Source of the DNA: CAZLHO01 sp964559455
Lineage (GTDB): Bacteria; Krumholzibacteriota; Krumholzibacteriia; LZORAL124-64-63
Direction of reading: 5' to 3'
Length of the DNA stretch: 50,816 bases
Assembly: GCA_964559455.1 (NCBI GenBank)
Contig: CAZLHO010000017.1
Coordinates: forward strand, 1-50,816
Shown here: positions 1 through 7,358 of the stretch, one piece after another
Layout: each line of letters begins with the position of its first letter
Position numbering within the stretch: position 1 is the first letter of the stretch
Position numbers and translations under genes: made by a program
Notes under the pieces: model-generated
The model's input: only the letters and a program-made list of their open reading frames with translations
Databases searched by the model: none
Told to the model about the DNA's origin: nothing

Positions 1-142
1 CGGCGGTCTCGCTCCGCGGCAGGACGATGCCGGGAAAATCGCCCTTGCCGGTGTGGACGACGACCTCGCTCCAGACCTCGGCCTTGTGGGCCTTGAGCAC
101 CGAGAGGGTCGGCTCGCGGTATCCCTTGTAGCTCTCGCTCAC
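1..142 (-). CDS. gatD: Glu-tRNA(Gln) amidotransferase subunit D, N-terminus (partial)
   Basis: Runs off the left edge; only the first 47 codons are present. The start is a GTG at 142 whose GTGA overlaps the gatE stop by 4 bp, so the two are translationally coupled. The peptide begins MSESYKGYREPTLSVLKAH and continues with VVVHTGKGDFPGIVLPRSET. This looks like the small beta-barrel N-terminal domain of archaeal GatD (the pattern in which a vector for the tRNA is followed by a G-x-F/Y-x-G-x-x-x-P segment), which precedes the asparaginase-like ammonia-generating domain. GatD would release ammonia from glutamine or asparagine and pass it to GatE. The identification rests on the short motif plus the adjacent gatE; the catalytic domain lies outside the window. 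Confidence 0.75.
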   Translation of the reverse strand, partial: MSESYKGYREPTLSVLKAHKAEVWSEVVVHTGKGDFPGIVLPRSETA

Positions 143-2055
143 AGCTGCGCCTCCTTCACCCACTGCCGGACGGCCCGGCCGGGCACGCGGCCCCGCAGCG
201 CCCTCATCAACGGTCCCATGGCGGCGCGTTCGCGCCGGTCGCGATCTGCGGGCAGGGCGCTCGCCTGCGTCTTCAACTCGGCGAGGGCCGTCTCGAAGAG
301 CCCGAGCCCCTTCTCGTCGTCGACGGCGGCCGGGGGCTCGCCGTCGCTGCTCCACACGCCCTCGGGCAGGATCTCGCCGGCGGCCAACCGGTCGGCGACG
401 CCCCGCCACCACTCGCCGGCGGCGGCCAGGCTCAGGGGGCGGGGGCAGGAGCGGTCGAGCAGCAGCGAGGCCAGGGCCGTCGGCGTCAGGCGCGATTCCT
501 CGCCCAGCCGCCGGAAAAGGTCCTCGAAGAGGGGGAAGCCCGCGTGGATGCAGAGTCGCCGGGCCAGATCCTCGCCGACCCCCGACTGACGCAGCCAGGC
601 CAGGCGGAGCCACGGCGGCCGGGGCAGGCCGCCGGCCAGGCCCTCGACGCGCGCGGGGGCGACGACCACCGGCGGCAGGTCGGTGTCGGGGTACATGCGC
701 TGGGGGCCGGGCAGGATGCGTTCGAAGCCGTTGGTGCCGTCGGGCAGCGCCTGGCGGGTCTCGTCGGGCACGCCCACGGTGGCCTCGCGGGCCCGGATCA
801 GGACCTCGCCGGCGGCGGTCGCGGCGTCGCGCTCGGGTCCCCAGACCAGGATCACCGGCGTGACGGCGTCGGCGTCGCAGGCGCGCAGCACCTTCTCCCT
901 CTCGGCGCTCGAGAGCGGGGGACCCCCGCTGGTCGAGCAGAGCAGGTTGGGCAGGCGGTCCAGGCAGGCGATCACGCGCACCCGGTCCGAGATCTCCTTG
1001 AGGAAGGTCGTATGCGGCTGGGTCGGGGCGTTGAGCAGGCCCGCGAAGCCTGGCAGGGGCACCGCGCGGACGCGGCCGCCCGCGTCCAGGGCCTCGCGCA
1101 GGAAGCCCAGGTCGGTGCCGGCGACGGCCGCGGTCACGTCCCGGCTCTCCTCGCCGATCGACTCGGCGGTCACATCGCGTCGCGAGAGCTCCTCGCGGAT
1201 GGCCAGCAGCGCGCGCTGGCGCAGGGCCTCGTTGTGCACCAGGCGGGGCACGGTCTTCAGGCTCGAGACGCCCTTGATCTCGATGCGTCGGCCGCCGCTG
1301 ACGCTGACGTTGACGTCCTGGCGGGCGGCGCCGGCGCCGGTGCGCACCAGGCCGGTCACGCGCACGAGGCGCCGCAGCACCTCGCCCACGGCCGCCGCCT
1401 CCTCGGGGGTGCGCATGTCGGGATCGGTGACGGTCTCGATCAGGGGCATGCCCAGGCGGTCGGTGCGGTAGACGCGGTCGTGGCCCCGGTCCGAGACCTC
1501 GCGGCAGGAATCCTCCTCGATCGACAGCTGGCGGATGCGCACCGTGCGGCCGTCGAAGGGGACCGCGCCGTCGATGCCGATGATGGCCGTGCGCTGGAAT
1601 CCGGTCGGGATGCTGCCGTCCAGGTACTGCTTGCGGGCGATGTGGATCTCGTCGACCACCTTCAGGCCCATCAGCAGCGAGATGGCGATGGCCCGGTCGA
1701 GGGCCTGGTCGTTGATCTCGAAGGGGGGGGCGTCGTCCATCTCGTAGGTGCAGACCGACTCGCGCTTCAGCAGGTAGACGATCTGCTTGCGGGTCTTGAA
1801 CTCCATGAGCGCCGTGCCGTCGTATTCGCCCATCTCCGAAAGGGTGGGGCGCATGTGGCGCAGGATCTCGGCGTCGTGCTCGTGGGTGTAGCAGCCGGCG
1901 GGACAGCGGCAGAAGAGCTTGCGGTCGGTGAGCAGCTGCTGGTGGATCTCCAGACCCACCATCAGGCCCAGGGCCTCGTAGTCTTCCCGGCTCCAGGAGC
2001 CGTAGACGGGCAGGGGGCCTTCGAGCACGGGATTCTGACCGGTAATGGATTCCAT
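139..2055 (-). CDS. gatE: Glu-tRNA(Gln) amidotransferase subunit E (archaeal-type GatE)
   Basis: 638 aa. Transamidates misacylated Glu-tRNA(Gln) to Gln-tRNA(Gln) using ammonia delivered by GatD. The GatB/GatE kinase-like core is clear: GLEIHQQL at 34-41, KLFCRCP at 46-52, a GSIPTGFQRT segment near 147 and DVNVSV near 247. GatE, not GatB, is indicated by the length (GatB is about 480 aa), by an inserted GAD-type domain also found in bacterial AspRS (RAVPLPGFAGLL near 330-341), and by the coupled gatD. A YqeY-like tail follows. The ATG at 2055 is chosen because AGGA lies about 8 nt upstream; the frame stays open to 2250, but that stretch has no family similarity. GatDE is described as archaeal, so its presence beside bacterial genes is unusual. 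A distant GatB is the less likely alternative. Confidence 0.88.
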   Translation of the reverse strand: MESITGQNPVLEGPLPVYGSWSREDYEALGLMVGLEIHQQLLTDRKLFCRCPAGCYTHEHDAEILRHMRPTLSEMGEYDGTALMEFKTRKQIVYLLKRESVCTYEMDDAPPFEINDQALDRAIAISLLMGLKVVDEIHIARKQYLDGSIPTGFQRTAIIGIDGAVPFDGRTVRIRQLSIEEDSCREVSDRGHDRVYRTDRLGMPLIETVTDPDMRTPEEAAAVGEVLRRLVRVTGLVRTGAGAARQDVNVSVSGGRRIEIKGVSSLKTVPRLVHNEALRQRALLAIREELSRRDVTAESIGEESRDVTAAVAGTDLGFLREALDAGGRVRAVPLPGFAGLLNAPTQPHTTFLKEISDRVRVIACLDRLPNLLCSTSGGPPLSSAEREKVLRACDADAVTPVILVWGPERDAATAAGEVLIRAREATVGVPDETRQALPDGTNGFERILPGPQRMYPDTDLPPVVVAPARVEGLAGGLPRPPWLRLAWLRQSGVGEDLARRLCIHAGFPLFEDLFRRLGEESRLTPTALASLLLDRSCPRPLSLAAAGEWWRGVADRLAAGEILPEGVWSSDGEPPAAVDDEKGLGLFETALAELKTQASALPADRDRRERAAMGPLMRALRGRVPGRAVRQWVKEAQL

Positions 2056-2207
2056 GGACGCGTTCCTGATCGCTGGTTGAGGGGCCGGGGGAGATCCCCG
2101 CGACGGACTGCTCGGCCCAGCGAAATATGAAAGGCGACACCCCGCCCGTCCAGACCCAAATTCCCGCGCGACAAGCGGTCCTGCCGAACCCCTTGACGAA
2201 TGGGGGT

Positions 2208-2216
2208 TGTTATAAT
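2208..2216 (+). promoter_or_regulatory. Extended -10 promoter of rex
   Basis: TGTTATAAT matches the extended -10 consensus (TGnTATAAT) exactly and lies in an AT-rich island of an otherwise GC-rich region, 79 bp before the rex start. No -35 at a 16-18 bp distance is visible, which an extended -10 can tolerate. The 240-bp spacer between gatE and rex holds no gene. Confidence 0.55.
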
Positions 2217-2227
2217 TAAACTGCCTC

Positions 2228-2243
2228 TGTGAAACCGCTAACA
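2228..2243. promoter_or_regulatory. Candidate Rex operator
   Basis: TGTGAAACCGCTAACA resembles the Rex box TGTGAAnnnnTTCACA: the left half is perfect and the right half imperfect (10 of 13 defined positions). It begins 11 bp downstream of the -10, across the expected transcription start, where a repressor would block rex transcription. Autoregulation by NADH-sensing Rex is common; the site itself is inference. Confidence 0.4.
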
Positions 2244-2295
2244 CCCGCATGACAGGTATGAGATATTCCAGCCTCGCCCTGGAAAGGACCCGGCC

Positions 2296-2991
2296 TTGAA
2301 ATTAGTCAACAACAAGGGCAAGAAGTTCCGCGTGCCCGACGCCACGATCAAGCGACTGCCCCTTTATCTCGACAAGCTGATTTTGCTGCAGCAGGCCGGG
2401 GTCAAGGAGGTCTCGTCGCGGCAGTTGGCCACCTCGCTGGACATCAAGGCCAGCCAGCTGCGCCACGATTTCCACTATTTCGGCGGGTTCAGCAAGCCGG
2501 GCCGTCCCTACCAGGTCGACAAGCTGGTGCCGGCCCTCGAGGAGATCATCGGCATCAGCGAGCCGGTGCCCGTGATCATCATCGGCGCGGGCCACCTCGG
2601 CCAGGCCCTGGCCAACTACTACAACTTCGAGCGGCAGGGCTTCCCGCTGGCGGGCATCTTCGACGTCAACCCGAAGCTGGTCGGCCTCTCGATCCGCGGC
2701 ATCGAGATCTCGCCGCTGGCCGATCTGGAAACGGTCGTGCGCGACAAGCAGGTCCGGGTCGGCATCCTGACCGTGCCGGTGGATGTGGCCCAGTCCACGG
2801 CCGACCGCATCGTCGCCGCCGGCGTCAAGGGCATCTGGAACTTCACGCCCACCGACATCAAGGTGCCCGACGAGTCCTTCGTCGTGCGCAACGAGCGGCT
2901 CGCCGTCGGCCTGATGTGCCTGAGCTTCAAGACCAAGCACATGTACGGGAAGGCGGATCCGGAGCAGGCGGCCGCGGTGGACGCCGACTGA
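2296..2991 (+). CDS. rex: Redox-sensing transcriptional repressor Rex
   Basis: 231 aa. Cytoplasmic dimeric repressor that senses the NADH/NAD+ ratio; NADH binding releases it from DNA. The N-terminal winged helix is recognisable (IKRLPLYLDKL near 18, VSSRQLATSLDIKASQLRHD at 39-58, FGGFSKPG near 62-69). It is followed by a Rossmann domain with GAGHLG at 97-102 (GAGNLG in most Rex proteins) and the family segments GILTVPVDVAQ and GVKGIWNFTP. Start is a TTG at 2296, 6 nt after GGAAAGGA; no in-frame ATG lies near. Rex usually controls fermentation and respiration genes. Here it is monocistronic, with a strong hairpin after it and divergent gatE upstream. The C-terminus carries about 15 extra residues (KTKHMYGKADPEQAAAVDAD). 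Confidence 0.93.
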   Translation: MKLVNNKGKKFRVPDATIKRLPLYLDKLILLQQAGVKEVSSRQLATSLDIKASQLRHDFHYFGGFSKPGRPYQVDKLVPALEEIIGISEPVPVIIIGAGHLGQALANYYNFERQGFPLAGIFDVNPKLVGLSIRGIEISPLADLETVVRDKQVRVGILTVPVDVAQSTADRIVAAGVKGIWNFTPTDIKVPDESFVVRNERLAVGLMCLSFKTKHMYGKADPEQAAAVDAD

Positions 2992-3018
2992 GCCGACGCC
3001 TTCACGCCGCAGACGAAT

Positions 3019-3044
3019 AGAGGGGCCGCTTCGGCGGCCCCTCT
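3019..3044. terminator. Hairpin between convergent rex and fabH
   Basis: Perfect 11-bp stem (AGAGGGGCCGC / GCGGCCCCTCT) closed by a UUCG tetraloop, placed between the two convergent stop codons. No long T-run follows on either strand, so it may be a bidirectional or Rho-assisted terminator. Confidence 0.7.
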
Positions 3045-3078
3045 TCGCGTATTCGACGGCGGCGATGCGGGCTCCCGC

Positions 3079-4074
3079 TCACCAGCGGATGAGGTTCGCC
3101 CCCCAGGTGAAGCCCGAGCCGAAGGCCACGGTGACCACCAGGTCGCCGCGCTTCAGACGTCCTTCGCTCACGGCCTCGTCCAGGGCGATCGGAATCGTGG
3201 CCGCGGTGGTGTTGCCGTACTTGTGGATGTTGGACATGACCCTCTCCATGGGCACGCCCATCCGCTTGGCCACCATCTCGGTGATGCGCTGGTTGGCCTG
3301 GTGGGGGACCAGCAGGTCCACGTCGCCGATCTCGTGGCCGCCGGCGGCGAGCACCTCGCGGATCGCCTCGCAGAAACGCTTGATGGCGTGCTGGAAGACG
3401 GTGCGGCCCTCCATCCTCGGGAAGTGCCGGCCCTGGTCCAGCACCTCGTGGGTGACCCGGCCCTGCAGCATGGCCGAGGGCATCTCGCAGGACAGCTCCT
3501 CGTGGAAGCGGCCCTGGCTGTGCAGGCAGGAGGCCAGGACGCCGCGATCGGGATCCTCGACGGCCTGCACGACCACGGCTCCGGCGCCGTCGCCGAAGAG
3601 CACGCTGACGTCACGCCCCGCCGTGCTCAGGTCCAGTCCCGTCGAGTGGATCTCGGCGCCCAGCAGCAGCACGTTGCGGTACTGGCCCGCGCGCACGAAG
3701 GCGTCGGCGGCGGCCAGGCCGTAGACGAAGCCGGTGCACTGGTTGCGGATGTCCATCGCCCCGACCGTGGGCATGCCCAGCTCCTCCTGCAGGAGCACGC
3801 CATTGCCCGGGAAGGTGTAGTCCGGGTTGATCGTGGCGAAGATGATGAAGTCGATCTCCGCCGGCTCCAGGCCCGCCGCGGCGAGGGCCCGGCGGGCGGC
3901 GGTCGCGGCGAGGTCGGTGCCGCGGGTTCCCGGCTCGACCCAGTGGCGCTCGTGGATGCCGCTGCGCTCGCGGATCCACTCGTCGGAGGTGTCCATGTAG
4001 CGGGTGAGCTCGTCGTTGGTGACGACGCGCTCAGGCACATGATGGCCGGTGCCGACGATCGCGGCTCGGATCAT
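3079..4074 (-). CDS. fabH: 3-oxoacyl-ACP synthase III (KAS III)
   Basis: 331 aa. Condenses acyl-CoA (usually acetyl-CoA or a branched primer) with malonyl-ACP to start type II fatty acid synthesis. The thiolase-fold triad is visible: C113 in NQCTGFVYG, H258 in PHQANQRI and N288 in KYGNTTAATIP. The N-terminal signature DTSDEWIRERSGI near 29-41 and the GDGAGA loop at 161-166 also fit KAS III. The ATG at 4074 has GAGGT about 8 nt upstream. It is separated by 52 nt from the SPOR gene and is not in a fab cluster, so it could be a second KAS III or make a specialised acyl primer; sequence alone does not tell. Confidence 0.93.
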   Translation of the reverse strand: MIRAAIVGTGHHVPERVVTNDELTRYMDTSDEWIRERSGIHERHWVEPGTRGTDLAATAARRALAAAGLEPAEIDFIIFATINPDYTFPGNGVLLQEELGMPTVGAMDIRNQCTGFVYGLAAADAFVRAGQYRNVLLLGAEIHSTGLDLSTAGRDVSVLFGDGAGAVVVQAVEDPDRGVLASCLHSQGRFHEELSCEMPSAMLQGRVTHEVLDQGRHFPRMEGRTVFQHAIKRFCEAIREVLAAGGHEIGDVDLLVPHQANQRITEMVAKRMGVPMERVMSNIHKYGNTTAATIPIALDEAVSEGRLKRGDLVVTVAFGSGFTWGANLIRW

Positions 4075-4092
4075 GATCGGACCTCGTTGTTG

Positions 4093-4111
4093 GCGGCGCC
4101 CGGGGCGCCGC
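4093..4111 (-). terminator. GC hairpin between SPOR gene and fabH
   Basis: GCGGCGCC / GGCGCCGC, an 8-bp perfect stem with a 3-nt loop, lies in the 52-nt gap. There is no T-run, so it may be only a weak processing or attenuation element between the two genes. Confidence 0.3.
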
Positions 4112-4126
4112 GGTGAACCATGCCGG

Positions 4127-5005
4127 CTAACGCTTGACCACGAAGGGGCCGCTGCCGATCAGGGCCGCGTGGTCCTTCTGCCATGCGACCGCGTCGTTGC
4201 GGCTGCCGAAGAAGGCCACCCACACCTTGTGCGGCGCCGGATCGCCGGGTCGCGTGCTGCTGTGCACGCGCACGCCGTCGACGCCCCGGGCCCGCCAGCG
4301 CGCCGCCTCCTGCTCGGCGCCGGAGCCCGCGGCGAAGGCCGAGAGCTGGACCGCCCAGTCCCCGCTCTCGCCGGGCGCCGGCGCGGCGGGGGCCGTCGCG
4401 GCGGGTGCGGGCGTCTCGGTCCGCGTCACGGAGGCCGCCGGTGCCTGGACCGCCGGCGCCTGGGCCGCCGGGGCCTCTTCGGAGGCGTTGTCGTCGGCCG
4501 CCGCGGGAACCGCGCCGACCTCCTCGGGCACGACCGCGGGCGCTTCGGCGTCCAGGTCGACCTCGCCGCTGCGGGGCTGGACGTAGGCCGTGGCGCTGTC
4601 GCGGGTCACGACCGAATACTGCTCGCCCAGGCCCTCGGGCAGCTCGCCGCCGCCGCGGGGCCAGAAGATGAAGACAGCCGCGGCGACGACGACCACGAGC
4701 ACGCCCAGCATCAGCCGGTTCGGGCCCTGGTCGCGGCCGCGGGTCCCGCCGCGCTTGCGCTTCGGGCCCCCGTCGCCGTCCGCCGACGCGCCGCCGGAAC
4801 CGACGGATCCGGCAGCCGCGCCGGCCGCCGCCGCCACGATCGGTTCCGGGGCCGGAGGCTCGGGGGCGGCCGCAGGTTCGTCGTAGGCTTCCGGCTCGTC
4901 GATCTCCGGCTCGGGCTCCCGGTTCACGAATTCCAGTTCCGCCTGGTCCTCGTCGTCGTCGAACTCGGGGATCTCGGGAGGATCCCATCTCTCCTCGTCG
5001 CTCAT
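4127..5005 (-). CDS. SPOR-domain membrane protein
   Basis: 292 aa, single-pass membrane protein. The cytoplasmic N-terminus is acidic and Pro/Ala/Glu-rich (1-80). A basic patch (PKRKRGGTRGRD, 81-92) and one transmembrane helix (about 98-115) follow, then a low-complexity Ala/Pro linker. A C-terminal SPOR domain (about 215-292) begins GDWAVQLSAFA and ends GPFVVKR. SPOR domains bind denuded peptidoglycan glycan strands, often at the septum, so a cell-division or wall-remodelling role is likely. The ATG at 5005 is preferred over the GTG at 5014 because GGGAGG sits 8 nt before it and overlaps the GTG. It lies between the symporter and fabH in the same direction, with gaps of about 50 nt on each side. 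The linker composition is unremarkable for this GC content. Confidence 0.8.
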   Translation of the reverse strand: MSDEERWDPPEIPEFDDDEDQAELEFVNREPEPEIDEPEAYDEPAAAPEPPAPEPIVAAAAGAAAGSVGSGGASADGDGGPKRKRGGTRGRDQGPNRLMLGVLVVVVAAAVFIFWPRGGGELPEGLGEQYSVVTRDSATAYVQPRSGEVDLDAEAPAVVPEEVGAVPAAADDNASEEAPAAQAPAVQAPAASVTRTETPAPAATAPAAPAPGESGDWAVQLSAFAAGSGAEQEAARWRARGVDGVRVHSSTRPGDPAPHKVWVAFFGSRNDAVAWQKDHAALIGSGPFVVKR

Positions 5006-5054
5006 CTCCAGCACCTCCCTGAATGTCCCGCGTTTCGCGCGCGGGTCGGTTCCG

Positions 5055-6497
5055 TCACTCCTCGCGATCCGGCAGGGCCAGGCTGAAGGCCGCCGTCGCG
5101 GCCAGCGAAGCCAGGAAGCCGGGAATCAATTCGTAGAGCTGGGCCTTCAGCGCGGGCACGTTGTACCACACGAGCACCACGACCGTTCCGGTGACCAGGC
5201 CGGCCAGCACCCCGGCGCGGCTCGTCCGCCGCCACCAGAGCGACAGCAGGAGCGGCGGCCCGAAGGCTGCGCCCAGTCCGGCCCAGGCGTAGAGCACCAA
5301 CGAGTAGACCAGGGTATCGGCCCTCCAGGCAAGCAGGAAGGCCACCAGGCCGACGAGCAGGGCCGCCCCTCGGCTCACCAGCAGCAGGCGCTTCTGGTCG
5401 GCGTCGGGCCGCAGCAGGCGGCGGTAGACGTCCTCGCTGACGGCGCTGGCCGAGGCCAGCAGCTGCGAATCGGCGGTGGACATCATCGCGGCGATCGCGC
5501 CGCAGATCATGATCACCGCCAGCCACTCCGGCATGAACGAGCGGGCCACCATCGGCATCAGCTGCTCCTGGTCCTGGAGCGGGCCGGCGGGGCCCAGCGC
5601 GTCCGGGCCGAAGTGGGCCAGGCCCGTCAGGCCGACAGTCACGGCCCCGGTGAAGGCCAGCACCGCCCACACGATCGCGATGACCCGTCCCTTGCGCACC
5701 TCGCCGGCGGAACTGATCGCCATGAAGCGCAGCACGAGGTGGGGCTGGCCCATGTAGCCCAGACCGATGCCCAGGCTGCCCAGCGCGGCGGAGATCGCCG
5801 CCCATGAGGTATCGCCGGGCAGGGGCATGAGATAGCGCGCGCCGAAGCCGCCCAGCCTTTCCTGCAGACCGGGCACGCCGCCCACTTCGCGCAGCACCGC
5901 CAGCGGCAGCACGACCAGGGTGAAGAGCATGATCACGCCCTGGAACAGGTCGGTCCAGGCCACCGCGTAGAGCCCGCCGGCGGCCGTGTAGAAGAGCACC
6001 AGCGCCGCGCCGATCAGCATGCCGTGCAGCGGCGTGACTCCCAGGTAGTAGTTCAGCACCTTGCCCGCGGCCAGGAACTGGGCGGCGATGTAGAAGGTGA
6101 AGAAGAAGAGGATGATCGCCGTCGCGGCCAGCCGCAGCGAACGGCTGCGGTCGCCGAAGCGGGATTCGAAGTAGTCGGCCAGGGTCAGGGCGTCGTGCCG
6201 CTCGGTCTCCTCGCGCAGGCGCCGCGCCACCGCGAACCACGAGAAGGCGATGCCGGCGCAGCAGCCCACCGTCACCCAGAAAGCCGACATCCCCGAGACG
6301 AAGGCCAGGCCCGGCAGGCCGATCAGCAGCCAGGCCGACTCGCCGCTGGCCCGCTCGGAGAAGGCCGCCACCCAGGGCCCCAGCTTGCGGTCGGCGAGCA
6401 GATAGGAATCGAGCGAGCGGTTGCGGCGGACGGCGGCGAATCCGACGGCGACGGTCGCCGCGAAATAGACGAGGAATCCGGCGACCACGGGGCTCAT
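5055..6497 (-). CDS. Sodium:solute symporter (SSS family, PutP-like)
   Basis: 480 aa integral membrane protein with about 13 hydrophobic helices. It imports a small organic solute with Na+; the proline permease PutP is the nearest match by motif, but the substrate is not certain. Family landmarks are SERASGESAWLLIGLPG near the N-terminus, YTAAGGLYAVAWTDLFQG in the middle, and MSTADSQLLASASAVSEDVY, the conserved Na+-site helix. The ATG at 6497 has GAGG 5-6 nt upstream; a TTG at 6527 in frame lacks one. It is the first gene of a minus-strand run (symporter, SPOR protein, fabH) and has a good promoter at 6544-6573. Confidence 0.88.
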   Translation of the reverse strand: MSPVVAGFLVYFAATVAVGFAAVRRNRSLDSYLLADRKLGPWVAAFSERASGESAWLLIGLPGLAFVSGMSAFWVTVGCCAGIAFSWFAVARRLREETERHDALTLADYFESRFGDRSRSLRLAATAIILFFFTFYIAAQFLAAGKVLNYYLGVTPLHGMLIGAALVLFYTAAGGLYAVAWTDLFQGVIMLFTLVVLPLAVLREVGGVPGLQERLGGFGARYLMPLPGDTSWAAISAALGSLGIGLGYMGQPHLVLRFMAISSAGEVRKGRVIAIVWAVLAFTGAVTVGLTGLAHFGPDALGPAGPLQDQEQLMPMVARSFMPEWLAVIMICGAIAAMMSTADSQLLASASAVSEDVYRRLLRPDADQKRLLLVSRGAALLVGLVAFLLAWRADTLVYSLVLYAWAGLGAAFGPPLLLSLWWRRTSRAGVLAGLVTGTVVVLVWYNVPALKAQLYELIPGFLASLAATAAFSLALPDREE

Positions 6498-6543
6498 CCA
6501 CACCTCGGGCGGCTCGGGGACGGGCAACGTTGCGGATCAGCGC

Positions 6544-6573
6544 AGTATAGGGACCCCGCCGCCGGGGCGACAA
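6544..6573 (-). promoter_or_regulatory. Promoter of the symporter gene
   Basis: On the minus strand TTGTCG (6568-6573) and TATACT (6544-6549) are 18 bp apart, with the predicted start about 40 nt before the ATG at 6497. Confidence 0.6.
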
Positions 6574-6599
6574 CGGAAAACCCGGGCCGCGGCGGACCC

Positions 6600-6629
6600 T
6601 TGCAGCGGCCCCGGGCTCCCGTGTATGCT
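6600..6629 (+). promoter_or_regulatory. Promoter of the gph operon
   Basis: TTGCAG (6600-6605) and TATGCT (6624-6629) with an 18-bp spacer, about 28 nt before the gph ATG. It faces away from the symporter promoter. No operator-like repeat is obvious between them. Confidence 0.45.
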
Positions 6630-6657
6630 CCGCGATCCGGAAAGGAAGGGAGAGGAC

Positions 6658-7350
6658 ATGGGACGCAGGAGCTACGCCGGACGACGCGCCCGGGCCTTCA
6701 TCTTCGACCTCGACGGCACCCTCGTCGATTCGGTGGACGACATCGCCGTCTCGGCCAACGTGGCCCGTCGCCACTTCGACCTGCCCGAGCTGCCCCTGGA
6801 CGAGGTGCGGGTCTTCATCGGCGACGGCGTGGTCCGGCTGCTCGAGCGCAGCCTGGCCCGCGACGGCGCGCCGGCGGATCCCGATCGCGTGCAGGAGGGG
6901 CTGGCGGTCTTCCGCGACCACTACGGGCGGCACTGCCTCGACCGAACCCGGCTCTACCCCGGGGTGCTCGAGACCCTGCGCCACTTCGCGCGCATTCCCA
7001 TGGCCGTCGCCACGAACAAGCCCCGCGTCTTCACCGACCGTATCCTGTCGGGGCTGCACGTCGCCGGGGCCTTCGCCAGGGTCGTGGCCGGCGACGAGAT
7101 CGAGGGACGCAAGCCCGATCCCGCCCACCTGCGGGCCTGTCTCGAGGGTCTGGACGTGGACCCGGCGGAAGTCGCCGTTGTCGGCGATCACGCCAACGAC
7201 GTGCACGCCGCCCGCGCCCTGGGCGCCATCGCGGTGGGCGCCGCCTACGGCATCGGTCCGCTGGGCATGATGCGGGCGGCCGGTCCCGACCTGCTCATCG
7301 ACCGCTTCGACGCCCTGCGCGAGCACTTCCCCAGCCGGGATACCCTTTAG
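6658..7350 (+). CDS. gph: HAD-family hydrolase, phosphoglycolate phosphatase-like
   Basis: 230 aa soluble phosphatase. HAD motifs are intact: the nucleophile motif DLDGT (D17, D19), motif II TN at 119-120, the motif III lysine K152 in GRKPDP, and motif IV GDHANDV with D177 and D181. The alpha-helical cap of class C1 enzymes lies between motifs I and II. Phosphoglycolate phosphatase removes a by-product of DNA 3'-end repair or oxygenase side reactions, but HAD substrates cannot be assigned from motifs alone. The ATG at 6658 follows GAGAGGAC. The next gene starts 8 nt after the stop and its ribosome site overlaps this stop codon, so they are co-transcribed and probably coupled. Confidence 0.85.
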   Translation: MGRRSYAGRRARAFIFDLDGTLVDSVDDIAVSANVARRHFDLPELPLDEVRVFIGDGVVRLLERSLARDGAPADPDRVQEGLAVFRDHYGRHCLDRTRLYPGVLETLRHFARIPMAVATNKPRVFTDRILSGLHVAGAFARVVAGDEIEGRKPDPAHLRACLEGLDVDPAEVAVVGDHANDVHAARALGAIAVGAAYGIGPLGMMRAAGPDLLIDRFDALREHFPSRDTL

Positions 7351-7358
7351 GAGGGTCC

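Noticed and set aside
544..2130. Long open frames on the opposite strand of gatE, and likewise of fabH, the SSS symporter, the porins, the C25 peptidase, fadN and others, several of them over 300 codons.
   Set aside because: They are Ala/Arg/Gly/Asp/His-rich, have no family motifs and mirror high-GC third-position bias of the real genes.
2193..2216. TTGACG at 2193 as -35 for the TATAAT at 2211.
   Set aside because: The spacer is only 12 bp; the extended -10 explains the promoter better.
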